A stretch of DNA of 64,000 nt, taken from NCBI GenBank assembly GCA_910577115.1, contig CAJTMC010000006.1, positions 1-64,000 of the forward strand, read 5' to 3'. Shown one piece after another: positions 1-8,548 of this stretch (position 1 is the stretch's first letter; every line of letters begins with the position of its first letter). The stretch is from an uncultured Lachnospiraceae bacterium. Lineage in GTDB: Bacteria; Bacillota; Clostridia; Lachnospirales; Lachnospiraceae. Position numbers and translations under genes: made by a program. The notes beneath the pieces were generated by a model. That model ran no database searches. It was given only the letters and a program-made list of their open reading frames with translations, and was not told where the DNA came from.

Positions 1-148
1 CTCATATTTGAAATAACTCTTCTGGTGGATTTATCCTTTTTTAGTTTGGCAACTTATAGGATACCATAAAACCATATGGAAGGGTTATTTTTTTATTGAT
101 AACTTACAACTCACAAGTACATTTCAACGCTCTTTTTTTGCATTTTTA

Positions 149-176
149 TTGCACAATCGACGTTTTTTGCTATAAT
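149..176 (+). promoter_or_regulatory. sigma-A-type promoter of the Rpn-family gene
   Basis: TTGCAC at 149-154 and a perfect TATAAT at 171-176 are separated by 16 bp. The predicted transcript begins about 45 nt upstream of the ATG at 227, which has an AAGGAG ribosome site at 211-216. The rest of the first 226 bases is AT-rich with no gene seen. Confidence 0.5.
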
Positions 177-226
177 CGCGGATACGGACGTCTGAATTTC
201 TAACAATCTTAAGGAGAAAATATTCT

Positions 227-1114
227 ATGAATAAAAGCACATCTTTTTTGCCTGAATTGCAGAAGGCAACAGGCCATTTCGATTATCCGATGACAAACGA
301 TTATATGTTCCGCGCACTTTGTCAGAAAAATAACAAGGCGCTGACAGGGCTGATCAGTGCGCTGCTGCGCATACCGGTTGAGAAGATTCATTCTGTGGTT
401 ATCACAAATCCGATTGTTCTTGGCGATGCGTGTGACGACAAGGAATTTCGGCTGGATGTACGGATTGTGTTGAATGAAAAAACAATTATGAATCTTGAAA
501 TGCAGGTCAGCAATCTTTATGACTGGCCGGAACGCTCTGTCAGCTACTTAAGCTGCATTTATGACAGTCTTTTCCGCGGCGAGGAATATGCAAATGTCAA
601 ATCTGCAATGCACATCGGAATTCTTGATTTTACGCTGTTTCCCGAATACCCTGAATTTTATGCAAGCAATATGATTATGAATGAAAAAACTTATCGCATT
701 TATAGTGACAAGTTTGCGCTGAATGTGTTAGATTTAAGTAAAGTGGAACTGGCAACAGACGAGGACAAGGCGTGGAAGCTGGATTACTGGGCGCGTCTGT
801 TTAAGGCGACGACATGGGAGGAAATTAAAATGATTGCATCAAATGACGACTATTTAAAAGAAGCATCGAACACCTTGTACCTGCTTAATGAGGACTTTAA
901 TGTCAGGGAACGCAGCCGCAGCCGCATTGAGTACTACAGTGTGCTTGACCGGTATGAGAGTATGATAGAGAGGAAGGATGCGGAGATCCGGCAGCTGCGT
1001 GCGGAGCAGGACAGGGAGATTGCGCATAGGAATTCGGAAATCGAACAAAAGGATCTGGAAATTCAACAGCTTTATGCGGAAATTGAGCGATTAAAAGCAA
1101 ACCAGCGTGACTAA
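227..1114 (+). CDS. Rpn/PD-(D/E)XK nuclease family protein (putative transposase-related nuclease)
   Basis: A 295-residue protein of the Rpn/YhgA-like group (recombination-promoting nuclease, often labelled PD-(D/E)XK transposase). The N-terminal half carries the nuclease fold: an opening region with TNDYMFRAL, then Asp77 in FRLDVRI followed by Glu91-x-Gln93, which fits the D...(E/D)xQ/K catalytic pattern. The last 60 residues (about 235-295) are strongly charged, with repeated RKDAEIRQL-like heptads that should form a coiled coil. Characterised Rpn proteins are DNA endonucleases that stimulate RecA-independent recombination; the role of this copy is not known. It stands alone with its own promoter and no terminal inverted repeats, so it is not an intact mobile element. 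AAGGAG lies 10 nt before the ATG. The family call is firm; activity is inferred. Confidence 0.8.
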   Translation: MNKSTSFLPELQKATGHFDYPMTNDYMFRALCQKNNKALTGLISALLRIPVEKIHSVVITNPIVLGDACDDKEFRLDVRIVLNEKTIMNLEMQVSNLYDWPERSVSYLSCIYDSLFRGEEYANVKSAMHIGILDFTLFPEYPEFYASNMIMNEKTYRIYSDKFALNVLDLSKVELATDEDKAWKLDYWARLFKATTWEEIKMIASNDDYLKEASNTLYLLNEDFNVRERSRSRIEYYSVLDRYESMIERKDAEIRQLRAEQDREIAHRNSEIEQKDLEIQQLYAEIERLKANQRD

Positions 1115-1169
1115 ATCAGTCGACCGACAGCCTTCATGAAACAATCGTGAAACAACCTCGTAATAATTG

Positions 1170-1198
1170 TTGACCAATTGTGTGGTATAAAGTATAAT
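1170..1198 (+). promoter_or_regulatory. sigma-A promoter of the chemotaxis receptor gene
   Basis: TTGACC at 1170-1175 and a perfect TATAAT at 1193-1198 with a 17-bp spacer. The start point would be near 1205, giving an approximately 80-nt leader before the ATG at 1288. No sigma-D motility promoter (TAAA-N15-GCCGATAT-like) was seen. Confidence 0.65.
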
Positions 1199-1287
1199 TA
1201 TGGTGTAAATTTACTAAAAAAATACTCAGGATTACATAAAATGTTCAACAAGTTGTGTAAAGATGGGTGCTTTATGGAGGGTGTGGG

Positions 1288-3000
1288 ATGGGAAAAGATG
1301 CTACAAATGATGTAATGCAGGGTATGGCGATTGGCAAAAACAGCCAAATTGCAAGGCTTAAGAGGATTGCGAAGGAGACGAGGGTTTCCCTTGCAATCGG
1401 AATTGTGCTTTTGGTACTGTTTTTCGTGTCAATGGTTGGCTTTGCGCTCGAATCAAGGCACCAGATTGATTGTACCATGTATCTGAATCAGTACAGACTG
1501 GGTTCGAAGGCATTGACAACGGCGGTTCGTTCTTATGCCGTTACAGGCAGCCGCCAGTATTATGACGCGTATAAGCAGGAGCTGGAAGTTGATAAGAACA
1601 GGGATACTGCATGGGCAGGACTGGAAGCGAACAATCTGACTGCAAAAGAGTGGGAGGTTTTGAATGAAATTGCGTCACTCTCAAACGGTTTAGTGCCCCT
1701 TGAGGAGAGTGCAATGGATTCTGTGTCCGCAGGCGATTTGCAGTCAGCCACCGATTACGTGTTTGGCGAGACGTACAACAGCACAGTGACGACCATTAGT
1801 GACCTTACAGATTCTTTGATATTGGAAGTGCAGGACCGATTAAAGGTGAGAAAGAACGTAATGCTTGCGCTGCAAACAATATGTGCGGTGCTGTTTCTTT
1901 TGGGCTTTATTAAAATGGCAGGGCAGTGCACAAAGACGGTAGGGTTTGCAAACAGAGAGCTTTTGGTTCCGATTGTCAAGGTTTCAGAGCAGATGAAGGT
2001 GCTTGCGGCAGGTGATTTACATACGGATCTTGATCTTGTGGCGGATGACAGCGAGGTAGGCAGAATGGTGGAGGATATCACCACCATGAAGAATACGCTT
2101 GTAGGCATTATAGAGGAAATCGGCTTTGCGCTGGAGCAGATGGGACAAGGCAATTATAAGGTGTCTATCGAGCGGGAGTATGTGGGTGAATACATTCAGA
2201 TTAAACAGTCTTTGGAAAAGATTATTGATGAGATGCGGGTGGCAATTGGCGATATATCAACAGCAACACAGGAGATAGACAGCGGTTCGGGACAGCTTGC
2301 AACCGCGGCGGCGGATTTGGCAGATTCATGTACTTCACAGGCATGTCAGGTTTCGGATATGGTAATGCTGATATCACAGCTTCAGGAAAATATCAGCTAT
2401 AATGAAAAAGAAGCAGAGGAGGCAGTGAAGATTTCAAATCTTGCCAGCTCTACACTTGTGGCAGCAGGAGAGAAGATGGGTGAGCTTGATGTTGCGATGA
2501 ACGAGATTAACGAGTGTTCAAGACAGATTACACTGGTAACGACATCTATTTCGGAGCTTGCGGACGAGATTGAAATGCTTTCGCTCAATGCATCAATAGA
2601 ATCTGCAAGAGCAGGAGAGGCAGGAAGAGGATTTGCTGTCGTGGCGGAACAGGTGAAAAAACTTGCGGAGGCATCGCTTGAGGCGGCAGGACAGACCAGT
2701 GATCTGATAGAAAGAACAACGGGTGCGGTTGATAAAGGGCTGCAGATTGCAAAGGAGTCTGCTGTCTGTATGGAAGAGATTCAGATGGGTGCGGAGGAAA
2801 CCGCATCGCGGATTAACGGAATTGTGGAGCATCTTAAGTCAGAGGTCGGCAGCATTGATAAGATTACCGACGGCATCAATGTGATAGCAGGTCTCGTAGA
2901 CAACAATTCTGCGACATCGCAGGAGACTGCAGCGATAGGTGAGGAGCTGAAATCGCAGGTGGAATCAATGGTGGATTTGATGGGCAGATTTCGTATTTAG
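1288..3000 (+). CDS. methyl-accepting chemotaxis protein
   Basis: A transmembrane chemoreceptor of 570 residues. It has an N-terminal membrane helix (about 25-47), an extracytoplasmic helical sensor region of about 140 residues, a second membrane helix (about 190-210), a HAMP segment, and a long cytoplasmic signalling domain. The hairpin tip is clear near residues 430-465 (EMLSLNASIESARAGEAGRG, then FAVVAEQVKKLAE), the site that contacts CheA and CheW. The sensor has no Cache or PAS signature; it looks like a four-helix-bundle type, so the ligand cannot be named. ATG 1288 is preferred over GTG 1267 because GGAGG at 1276-1280 sits 7 nt before it and lies inside the longer reading frame. No other chemotaxis or flagellar gene is nearby, so this is an orphan receptor. 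Confidence 0.9.
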   Translation: MGKDATNDVMQGMAIGKNSQIARLKRIAKETRVSLAIGIVLLVLFFVSMVGFALESRHQIDCTMYLNQYRLGSKALTTAVRSYAVTGSRQYYDAYKQELEVDKNRDTAWAGLEANNLTAKEWEVLNEIASLSNGLVPLEESAMDSVSAGDLQSATDYVFGETYNSTVTTISDLTDSLILEVQDRLKVRKNVMLALQTICAVLFLLGFIKMAGQCTKTVGFANRELLVPIVKVSEQMKVLAAGDLHTDLDLVADDSEVGRMVEDITTMKNTLVGIIEEIGFALEQMGQGNYKVSIEREYVGEYIQIKQSLEKIIDEMRVAIGDISTATQEIDSGSGQLATAAADLADSCTSQACQVSDMVMLISQLQENISYNEKEAEEAVKISNLASSTLVAAGEKMGELDVAMNEINECSRQITLVTTSISELADEIEMLSLNASIESARAGEAGRGFAVVAEQVKKLAEASLEAAGQTSDLIERTTGAVDKGLQIAKESAVCMEEIQMGAEETASRINGIVEHLKSEVGSIDKITDGINVIAGLVDNNSATSQETAAIGEELKSQVESMVDLMGRFRI

Positions 3001-3039
3001 TTAAAATTAAATTTTTGGAAAATCATTTTTAAACAGTGC

Positions 3040-3068
3040 TTGACAAATGTCAGGCACTGTTTTATGAT
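3040..3068 (+). promoter_or_regulatory. sigma-A promoter of the cadmium/zinc resistance operon
   Basis: Consensus TTGACA at 3040-3045, 17-bp spacer, TATGAT at 3063-3068. The operator palindrome begins 4 bp after the -10 box, over the expected start point, which fits repression by the ArsR-family product of the first gene. Confidence 0.8.
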
Positions 3069-3071
3069 AAA

Positions 3072-3093
3072 CATATGAATAGTTGTTCATATG
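3072..3093 (+). promoter_or_regulatory. ArsR/SmtB-type operator palindrome
   Basis: A perfect inverted repeat, CATATGAA / 6-nt centre / TTCATATG, just downstream of the -10 box. ATATGAA...TTCATAT is close to known SmtB/CzrA operators. It also contains the upstream ATG at 3091, which argues against that ATG being the repressor start. Confidence 0.7.
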
Positions 3094-3126
3094 AAAGTGT
3101 GTTCAATACAAAAAGGCGGTGAAAAT

Positions 3127-3507
3127 GTGACGGAGAAAAACAGTTACGAAGCAGAGTGCTGTGAGGAGCATGTCATACATAACGAGCTTTTACAGAAGGT
3201 GAACGGAAAGATGCCGGATGAGGAGGAGATTTCTGACTTATCGGATTTATTCAAGGTGTTTGGCGATTCCACAAGGCTGAAAATCCTGTTTGTGCTTTTC
3301 GAGTCGGAGGTATGCGTCTGTGATCTCGCAGAAATTTTGCATATGACACAGTCGGCGATCTCTCACCAGCTCAAGGTGTTAAAGCAGTCAAAGCTTGTGA
3401 CAAACAGGCGTGAGGGAAAGTCAATCTTTTATTCCCTTGCTGACAGCCATGTGCGCAGTATTATCGCACAGGGGCGTGACCATATTGAGGAAGATGTAAA
3501 AAAATAA
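3127..3507 (+). CDS. ArsR/SmtB-family metal-sensing repressor, CadC/CzrA-like
   Basis: A 126-residue winged-helix repressor that should release the operator at 3072-3093 when it binds metal. Helix-turn-helix region: HMTQSAISHQLKVLKQSKLV. Metal ligands resemble both known site types: Cys11-Cys12 near the N-terminus plus Cys63 and Cys65 in EVCVCDLA (the CadC alpha3N Cd/Pb site), and Asp106-x-His108 with His119 in the last helix (the CzrA/SmtB alpha5 Zn site). GTG 3127, preceded by GGCGGTGA, is preferred over ATG 3091, because 3091 lies in the operator. It is first in an operon with the HMA protein and P-type ATPase, so Cd, Zn or Pb is the likely inducer; the exact metal is not decided by sequence. 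Confidence 0.85.
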   Translation: MTEKNSYEAECCEEHVIHNELLQKVNGKMPDEEEISDLSDLFKVFGDSTRLKILFVLFESEVCVCDLAEILHMTQSAISHQLKVLKQSKLVTNRREGKSIFYSLADSHVRSIIAQGRDHIEEDVKK

Positions 3508-3530
3508 TAAGAAGAAAGGAAACAATAAAT

Positions 3531-3749
3531 ATGAAGAAGAAATTTAAGCTTGAGGATTTGGACTGTGCACATTGCGCGGCAAAAATGGAGGAGGCAATTA
3601 AAAAAATCGAGGGTGTCAATGACGCATCGGTCAACTTTTTGGCGCAGAAAATGACAGTTGATGCTGTCGATGAGCGTTTTGACGCGATTATGGAGGAAGT
3701 CAGGGCGGTATGTGCGAAGGTGGAACCGGATTGTAAGATTTTGATGTAA
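3531..3749 (+). CDS. stand-alone heavy-metal-associated (HMA) domain protein
   Basis: A 72-residue ferredoxin-like HMA domain with DCAHC (Cys12 and Cys15) in the metal loop. The Asp before the first Cys is typical of the HMA domains of Zn/Cd/Pb ATPases, whereas copper chaperones usually have MxCxxC. The following ATPase lacks an N-terminal HMA domain, so this protein looks like that domain encoded separately, acting as a cytosolic metal donor or sensor for the pump. AAGAAAGGA precedes the ATG, and it lies 23 nt after the repressor gene. Family identity is firm; the partner is inferred from context. Confidence 0.85.
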   Translation: MKKKFKLEDLDCAHCAAKMEEAIKKIEGVNDASVNFLAQKMTVDAVDERFDAIMEEVRAVCAKVEPDCKILM

Positions 3750-3783
3750 TGTCTTTTATGTGAAATATTTAACAAATAAAATC

Positions 3784-3816
3784 AGCCCTAAGCCTCCATA
3801 ATATGGGCTTAGGGCT
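3784..3816 (+). terminator. hairpin between HMA gene and ATPase gene, possible partial terminator
   Basis: An 11-bp perfect stem (AGCCCTAAGCC / GGCTTAGGGCT) with an 11-nt loop, followed only by TTCC. The weak U tract suggests attenuation or an mRNA-stabilising 3' end that would lower ATPase expression relative to the repressor and HMA protein. Confidence 0.5.
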
Positions 3817-3866
3817 TTCCTATACAGAAGACTATCGAGTAAAAAAGAAGACGAGGAGGGATTATT

Positions 3867-5882
3867 ATGACAAAAAAACAAAAAAAGATGCTGCTTCGCA
3901 TTATGATTTCATTTGTTCTGCTGGCGGCGCTTATGGTTTGCGAACATATCGGCGTACTGCCTGAAAATATATGGATTGAGCTTGTGCTTTTTGCAGTGCC
4001 GTATCTGATTATCGGCTATGACATTATTTTTAAGGCGGCAAAGAATATTCGGCATGGACAGATTTTTGACGAAAATTTTCTGATGATGATAGCGACCTTT
4101 GGCGCGTTTGGCGCACAGGATTTTTCCGAGGCGGCTGCGGTTATGCTCTTTTATCAGGTAGGAGAGCTGTTTCAAAGCTATGCGGTGGGAAAATCGCGTC
4201 AGTCGATTTCAGATATGATGGATATCTGCCCCGAATATGCAAACATTGAGGAGAACGGAACGCTGATTCGGACAGACCCTGACGATGTGGAAGTGGGGAG
4301 CATTATTGTTGTTAAGCCCGGTGAGCGCGTGCCGCTTGACGGTGTTGTGACAGAGGGAGAGTCGCTGATTGATACGGCAGCGCTTACGGGCGAGTCTGTG
4401 CCCAGAAGGGCAGCTGTGGGAGATGAAATTATCAGTGGCTGCGTGAACGGAAGCGGTACGCTAAAGGTGCGTACAACGAAAGCGTTTGACGATTCGACAG
4501 TCTCCAAAATTCTTGAGCTTGTGGAGAATGCAAGCTCTAAGAAGGCGAAGGTGGAGAATTTTATCACGAAGTTTGCGCGGTATTATACGCCAGTCGTTAC
4601 GATTGCGGCTGTGATACTGGCAGCGCTGCCGCCGCTTTTGCTCGGCGGAGGCTGGAGTGAGTGGATACACAGGGCCTGTATTTTTCTTGTAATCTCGTGT
4701 CCCTGTGCGCTTGTGATTTCCGTTCCGCTTGGCTTTTTCGGGGGCATTGGCGCGGCGTCACGCATTGGCGTGCTTGTAAAGGGCGGCAATTATCTTGAGG
4801 CTGTGGCAGAGATGACGACGATTGTTTTTGACAAGACTGGAACACTGACGAAGGGAGAATTTAAGGTTTCCGGTCTTTATGCGGAAAACGGATTTTCGCA
4901 GGAGGCGCTTTTGGAGCTTGCGGCGCATGCGGAGGGATACTCCAACCACCCGATAGCGGACTCTGTAAGGGCTGCGTACCTTGAACGAACCGGAAAAGCG
5001 GTTGATTTAGGACGTGTAGGAGAGGCAGGAGAACAGGCAGGACATGGAATTAGCGTTACGGTAGACGGGAAAAAGGTGCTGATTGGAAATGAAAAGCTCA
5101 TGAAAGCAAACGGCATAAACTGCGCGATTTCAAAAGAATTAAAGGTATTAGAGGACAATCATCCGAATTTGGTAAAATCGGCAGGAACGGACTATACATC
5201 AGTGACAGAAAGTGGTACAGTTTGTTATGTGGCATGTGAAAATGAATATGCTCAAAATGAATATGCTCAAAATGAACATGCTCAAAATGAACATGCTCAT
5301 TTTGAGTATGTGGGCGCGGTGATTATTTCTGATACAATCAAGGAAGGCGCGCGCGCGGCGATTGCCGATATGAAAAAGGTTGGCGTTCAGAAGTGTATTA
5401 TGTTAACCGGAGACAGAAAGGCAGCAGCAAAGGCAGTGGCGGGAGAGCTCGGCATTGACGAGCTGCATGCGGAGCTTCTACCGGCAGACAAGGTGGCGCG
5501 GGTGGAAGCATTGTTAAACGACCGCGATAAAAAGGAGCGTTTGGCATTTGTGGGTGACGGCATCAATGACGCACCTGTGCTTGCAAGGGCAGATATCGGC
5601 TTTGCAATGGGCAGTATGGGTTCCGATGCTGCAATCGAGGCGGCAGATGTCGTGCTCATGGATGACGATGTGCGAAAAATTGCCGCAGTAGTAAGGATTG
5701 CGAGAAAGACACTGCGAATCGTAAAGCAGAATATTGTGTTTGCGCTTGCTGTGAAGGCACTGGTGCTGATTCTTGGCGCGCTTGGCATGGCGAACATGTG
5801 GGAAGCTGTGTTTGCAGATGTGGGTGTGGCAGTGATTGCGATTTTAAATGCCATGCGGACATTACGGTATAATGGGCGTTAG
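3867..5882 (+). CDS. cadA: P1B-type heavy-metal-translocating ATPase, CadA/ZntA-like
   Basis: A 671-residue membrane pump expected to export Cd2+, Zn2+ or Pb2+. The protein begins directly with membrane helices and has no N-terminal HMA domain. Visible landmarks: TGES at 174-177 (actuator), the membrane CPC at 278-280, the phosphorylation site DKTGT from Asp322, an HP motif in YSNHPIADS (nucleotide-binding domain), GDGINDAP in the hinge region, and final helices with a conserved Asp in VFADVGVAVI, typical of Zn/Cd pumps. Odd feature: residues 459-478 in the nucleotide-binding domain are four tandem copies of a five-residue unit of the type ENEYAQ / ENEHAQ (15-bp DNA repeat), adding His and acidic residues. 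AGGAGGGATT precedes the ATG. It is the third gene of the metal-resistance operon. Zn/Cd specificity is inferred from CPC, DCxxC and the regulator type. Confidence 0.9.
   Translation: MTKKQKKMLLRIMISFVLLAALMVCEHIGVLPENIWIELVLFAVPYLIIGYDIIFKAAKNIRHGQIFDENFLMMIATFGAFGAQDFSEAAAVMLFYQVGELFQSYAVGKSRQSISDMMDICPEYANIEENGTLIRTDPDDVEVGSIIVVKPGERVPLDGVVTEGESLIDTAALTGESVPRRAAVGDEIISGCVNGSGTLKVRTTKAFDDSTVSKILELVENASSKKAKVENFITKFARYYTPVVTIAAVILAALPPLLLGGGWSEWIHRACIFLVISCPCALVISVPLGFFGGIGAASRIGVLVKGGNYLEAVAEMTTIVFDKTGTLTKGEFKVSGLYAENGFSQEALLELAAHAEGYSNHPIADSVRAAYLERTGKAVDLGRVGEAGEQAGHGISVTVDGKKVLIGNEKLMKANGINCAISKELKVLEDNHPNLVKSAGTDYTSVTESGTVCYVACENEYAQNEYAQNEHAQNEHAHFEYVGAVIISDTIKEGARAAIADMKKVGVQKCIMLTGDRKAAAKAVAGELGIDELHAELLPADKVARVEALLNDRDKKERLAFVGDGINDAPVLARADIGFAMGSMGSDAAIEAADVVLMDDDVRKIAAVVRIARKTLRIVKQNIVFALAVKALVLILGALGMANMWEAVFADVGVAVIAILNAMRTLRYNGR
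5241..5300 (+). repeat. four tandem 15-bp in-frame repeats inside cadA
   Basis: Unit AATGAATATGCTCAA, copies at 5241, 5256, 5271 and 5286; the last two copies have C for T at position 7, and the last ends in T. The fourth copy and following bases also form an inverted repeat with the third. The length is a multiple of three, so copy-number change would keep the frame. Confidence 0.9.
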
Positions 5883-5938
5883 CGATAAGAGCATGTTCAC
5901 ATGTCCGGCGGACGGTAAATGAAGGGGAAGCAGATAGA

Positions 5939-8392
5939 ATGGAAATACGTGTGCCGGTCAGGCAGCTTGTGGAGTTTATTCTTCGCGAGGGAGATATTGA
6001 TAACAGAAAATCGTCGGGTTCGGATAACGCGATGCAGGAGGGCAGCCGGATTCACCGCATGATACAGCGCGAAATGGGAAGCGAGTATCATGCGGAGGTC
6101 GGGCTGAAAATCGCATGGAATGCGGGAGCCTATGATCTTATCGTGGAAGGAAGGGCGGATGGGATTATTGATTTCAATTATGGAAATCATAACGGTACGG
6201 ATACAGCGAATCCGCCCCAAAAGGTCCTGATTGACGAAATCAAGAGCACTTACAAGGAGCTGAAGCGCATCAGCCATGCGTCAGGCGTACATCTTGCACA
6301 GGCGAAATGCTATGCTTATATTTATGCCAAAGAGAATCAGCTTAAGTCAATCGGTGTACGCGTAACATACTGTAATATTGAGTCGGAGGAGCGCAAATAC
6401 TTTGACGCGGAATATGCTTTTGAAGAATTGGAAGAATGGTTTGATAAACTTTTAACAGAGTATCAAAAATGGACGGATTTTCAGTTTGCGTGGAATCAGG
6501 CACGTACGGAGTCCATCAAAAATCTCGCCTTTCCGTTTCCGTACAGGGAGGGGCAGAAGGAGCTTGCGGCTGGTGTATACCGGACAATTTATCACAGAAG
6601 GAAGTTGTTTTTGGAAGCGCCGACAGGCGTCGGAAAGACGATATCGACAGTATTTCCTTCGCTTAAGGCAATGGGGGAGGGAATGGCCGAAAAGATTTTT
6701 TACCTTACGGCAAAAACAATTACGCGCACCGTAGCGCAGGAGTGTTTTGCGCTTTTGCAGCAAAATGGTCTGCATGTCAAAACCGCTGCGCTGACGGCAA
6801 GGGATAAAATCTGCTTTTTGAAGGAAAAAGAGCCGGAAGGAGAGGCAGAGTGCAATCCGGACGCCTGCCCTTATGCGAAAGGGCATTATGACAGGGTGAA
6901 TGAAGCCATGTACGATTTGCTGACGCATGAGGACAATTTTACGCGGGAAAAGGTGAAGGAATATGCAATAAAGCATACGGTCTGTCCCTTTGAACTGAGC
7001 CTTGACATGAGTCTTTTTTCCGATGCAATTATCTGTGACTATAATTATGTCTTTGATCCACGTGTGTATCTGAAGCGTTTTTTGGGTGACAATAGTGCGA
7101 AGAAGGATTATGTGTTTTTAGTTGATGAGGCGCACAATTTATTGGAACGCGGCAGGGAGATGTACAGTGCGGCGCTGTTTAAAAATACATTTTTAGCAGT
7201 CAAACGCCTGATGCGGGAAATGGCTCCGAAGGTGGCGAAGCTGCTTGAGAAATGCAACAGAGAGCTGCTTGTCATGAAAAGGCAGTGTGAGGATTATCAA
7301 AAGCAGGAGAGCATTGACGGATTTGTCAATGCTCTTACGCGCGTGTATGTGGCGATAGATGATTTTTTGGACGAGCATGACAGCTTTCCCGATAAAAAAG
7401 AAGTTTTGGAATTTTATTTTGAAGTGTCTCATTTTTTGAATATGTATGAGATTATGGATCAAAATTATGTGGTGTACGGCAGGCTGATGAACGACGGGGA
7501 TTTTATGCTAAAGCTTTTTTGCGTGGATCCTGCCGAAAATCTCAAGGCTTGTATGCAGAAGGGGAGAAGCAGCATTCTTTTCTCTGCGACGTTTCTGCCA
7601 ATCCAGTATTATAAACGGCTGCTTGGCGGTGAGGCGCAGGATTATGAGGTGTATGCAAAGTCAACCTTTCAGGAAGAAAAGAAGGCGCTTTTCATTGCCA
7701 GTGATGTGACGAGCAAATATACGAGAAGGGGGGAGGAGGAGTTTCGGCGCATTGCACGGTATATTTATGAGATTGTGCGGCAGCGATATGGAAATTATAT
7801 GGTGTTTCTGCCTTCACACCTGTTTTTGGAGCAGGTGTATCACTGTTTTATGGAGGACTGCTTTGACGCGGCTTATATGGAGTGCATCGTGCAGGAGGAC
7901 TACATGAGCGAGGCAAAGCGCGAGGAGTTTTTGCTTCGTTTTCAGGGGAATGAGAACTGCGATTTAGGAGAAAATATTGCATTTGAAATTGAGGAGGCGC
8001 AGGAGAATATTCTGATTGGCTTTTGCGTCATGGGCGGTATTTTTTCGGAAGGGATTGACTTGAAGCGGGACAGTCTGATTGGCGCGGTGATTGTAGGAAC
8101 GGGTATCCCGCAGGTTGGCTGTGAGCGGGAGCTTTTAAAGGAGTATTTCGACGATCAGGGAGACAACGGATTTGATTATGCGTACCGCTATCCCGGAATG
8201 AACAAGGTGCTGCAGTCGGCAGGGCGTGTGATTCGTACGGCGGAAGATGTGGGCGTGGTGGCGCTTTTGGACGAGCGCTTTTTGGAGTATTCATACAGAC
8301 GTATGTTTCCCAGAGAATGGAGCAGCTATGAGGCTGTGCGTGTTGACATGATTGCAGGGCGTGTGGAAAAATTTTGGAATGACTGGCTGTGA
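5939..8392 (+). CDS. DinG/Rad3-like ATP-dependent DNA helicase with N-terminal PD-(D/E)XK nuclease-like domain
   Basis: An 817-residue superfamily 2 helicase of the XPD/DinG group. Residues 1-170 look like a RecB/Cas4-type nuclease domain: GRADGIIDF, then DEIKS (D-E-x-K core) and HLAQAKCYAYIY (the Q-x-x-x-Y motif). Helicase motifs follow: Walker A APTGVGKT near 227, a four-cysteine cluster in the region KICFL...CNPDACPY...HTVCPFE expected to hold a 4Fe-4S cluster, DEAH at 396-399, and the C-terminal motifs ILFSATF and SAGRVIRT. Members unwind 5'-3' from single-stranded DNA or resolve structures; the fused nuclease suggests combined unwinding and cleavage in repair. The gene stands after the metal operon with GAAGGGG about 12 nt before the ATG and no clear partner. 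Domain assignment is good; the repair role is inferred. Confidence 0.85.
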   Translation: MEIRVPVRQLVEFILREGDIDNRKSSGSDNAMQEGSRIHRMIQREMGSEYHAEVGLKIAWNAGAYDLIVEGRADGIIDFNYGNHNGTDTANPPQKVLIDEIKSTYKELKRISHASGVHLAQAKCYAYIYAKENQLKSIGVRVTYCNIESEERKYFDAEYAFEELEEWFDKLLTEYQKWTDFQFAWNQARTESIKNLAFPFPYREGQKELAAGVYRTIYHRRKLFLEAPTGVGKTISTVFPSLKAMGEGMAEKIFYLTAKTITRTVAQECFALLQQNGLHVKTAALTARDKICFLKEKEPEGEAECNPDACPYAKGHYDRVNEAMYDLLTHEDNFTREKVKEYAIKHTVCPFELSLDMSLFSDAIICDYNYVFDPRVYLKRFLGDNSAKKDYVFLVDEAHNLLERGREMYSAALFKNTFLAVKRLMREMAPKVAKLLEKCNRELLVMKRQCEDYQKQESIDGFVNALTRVYVAIDDFLDEHDSFPDKKEVLEFYFEVSHFLNMYEIMDQNYVVYGRLMNDGDFMLKLFCVDPAENLKACMQKGRSSILFSATFLPIQYYKRLLGGEAQDYEVYAKSTFQEEKKALFIASDVTSKYTRRGEEEFRRIARYIYEIVRQRYGNYMVFLPSHLFLEQVYHCFMEDCFDAAYMECIVQEDYMSEAKREEFLLRFQGNENCDLGENIAFEIEEAQENILIGFCVMGGIFSEGIDLKRDSLIGAVIVGTGIPQVGCERELLKEYFDDQGDNGFDYAYRYPGMNKVLQSAGRVIRTAEDVGVVALLDERFLEYSYRRMFPREWSSYEAVRVDMIAGRVEKFWNDWL

Positions 8393-8548
8393 TAACGCAT
8401 GTTTGTCGTGTTTTGATTGGGAAATTTTGTTTCTTTTTGAGGCGGTTTATGATAAGATAAAAACAAGAGTGGAAAAATTTGATATTTTTTTCACAACTGT
8501 ATATTCATCGGGACAAAATAACGAAAAATCGGAAAATGGAGGGTTATT

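Noticed and set aside
227..1114. An intact transposon around the Rpn gene
   Set aside because: No terminal inverted repeats or target duplications were found; Rpn genes are usually stand-alone.
3091..3126. ATG 3091 as start of the metal repressor
   Set aside because: It lies inside the operator palindrome and adds 12 residues with no ribosome site; GTG 3127 is better.
5387..5854. Long antisense frames opposite cadA and other genes
   Set aside because: They are shadows created by the codon bias of the real genes; none has a ribosome site or recognisable domain.
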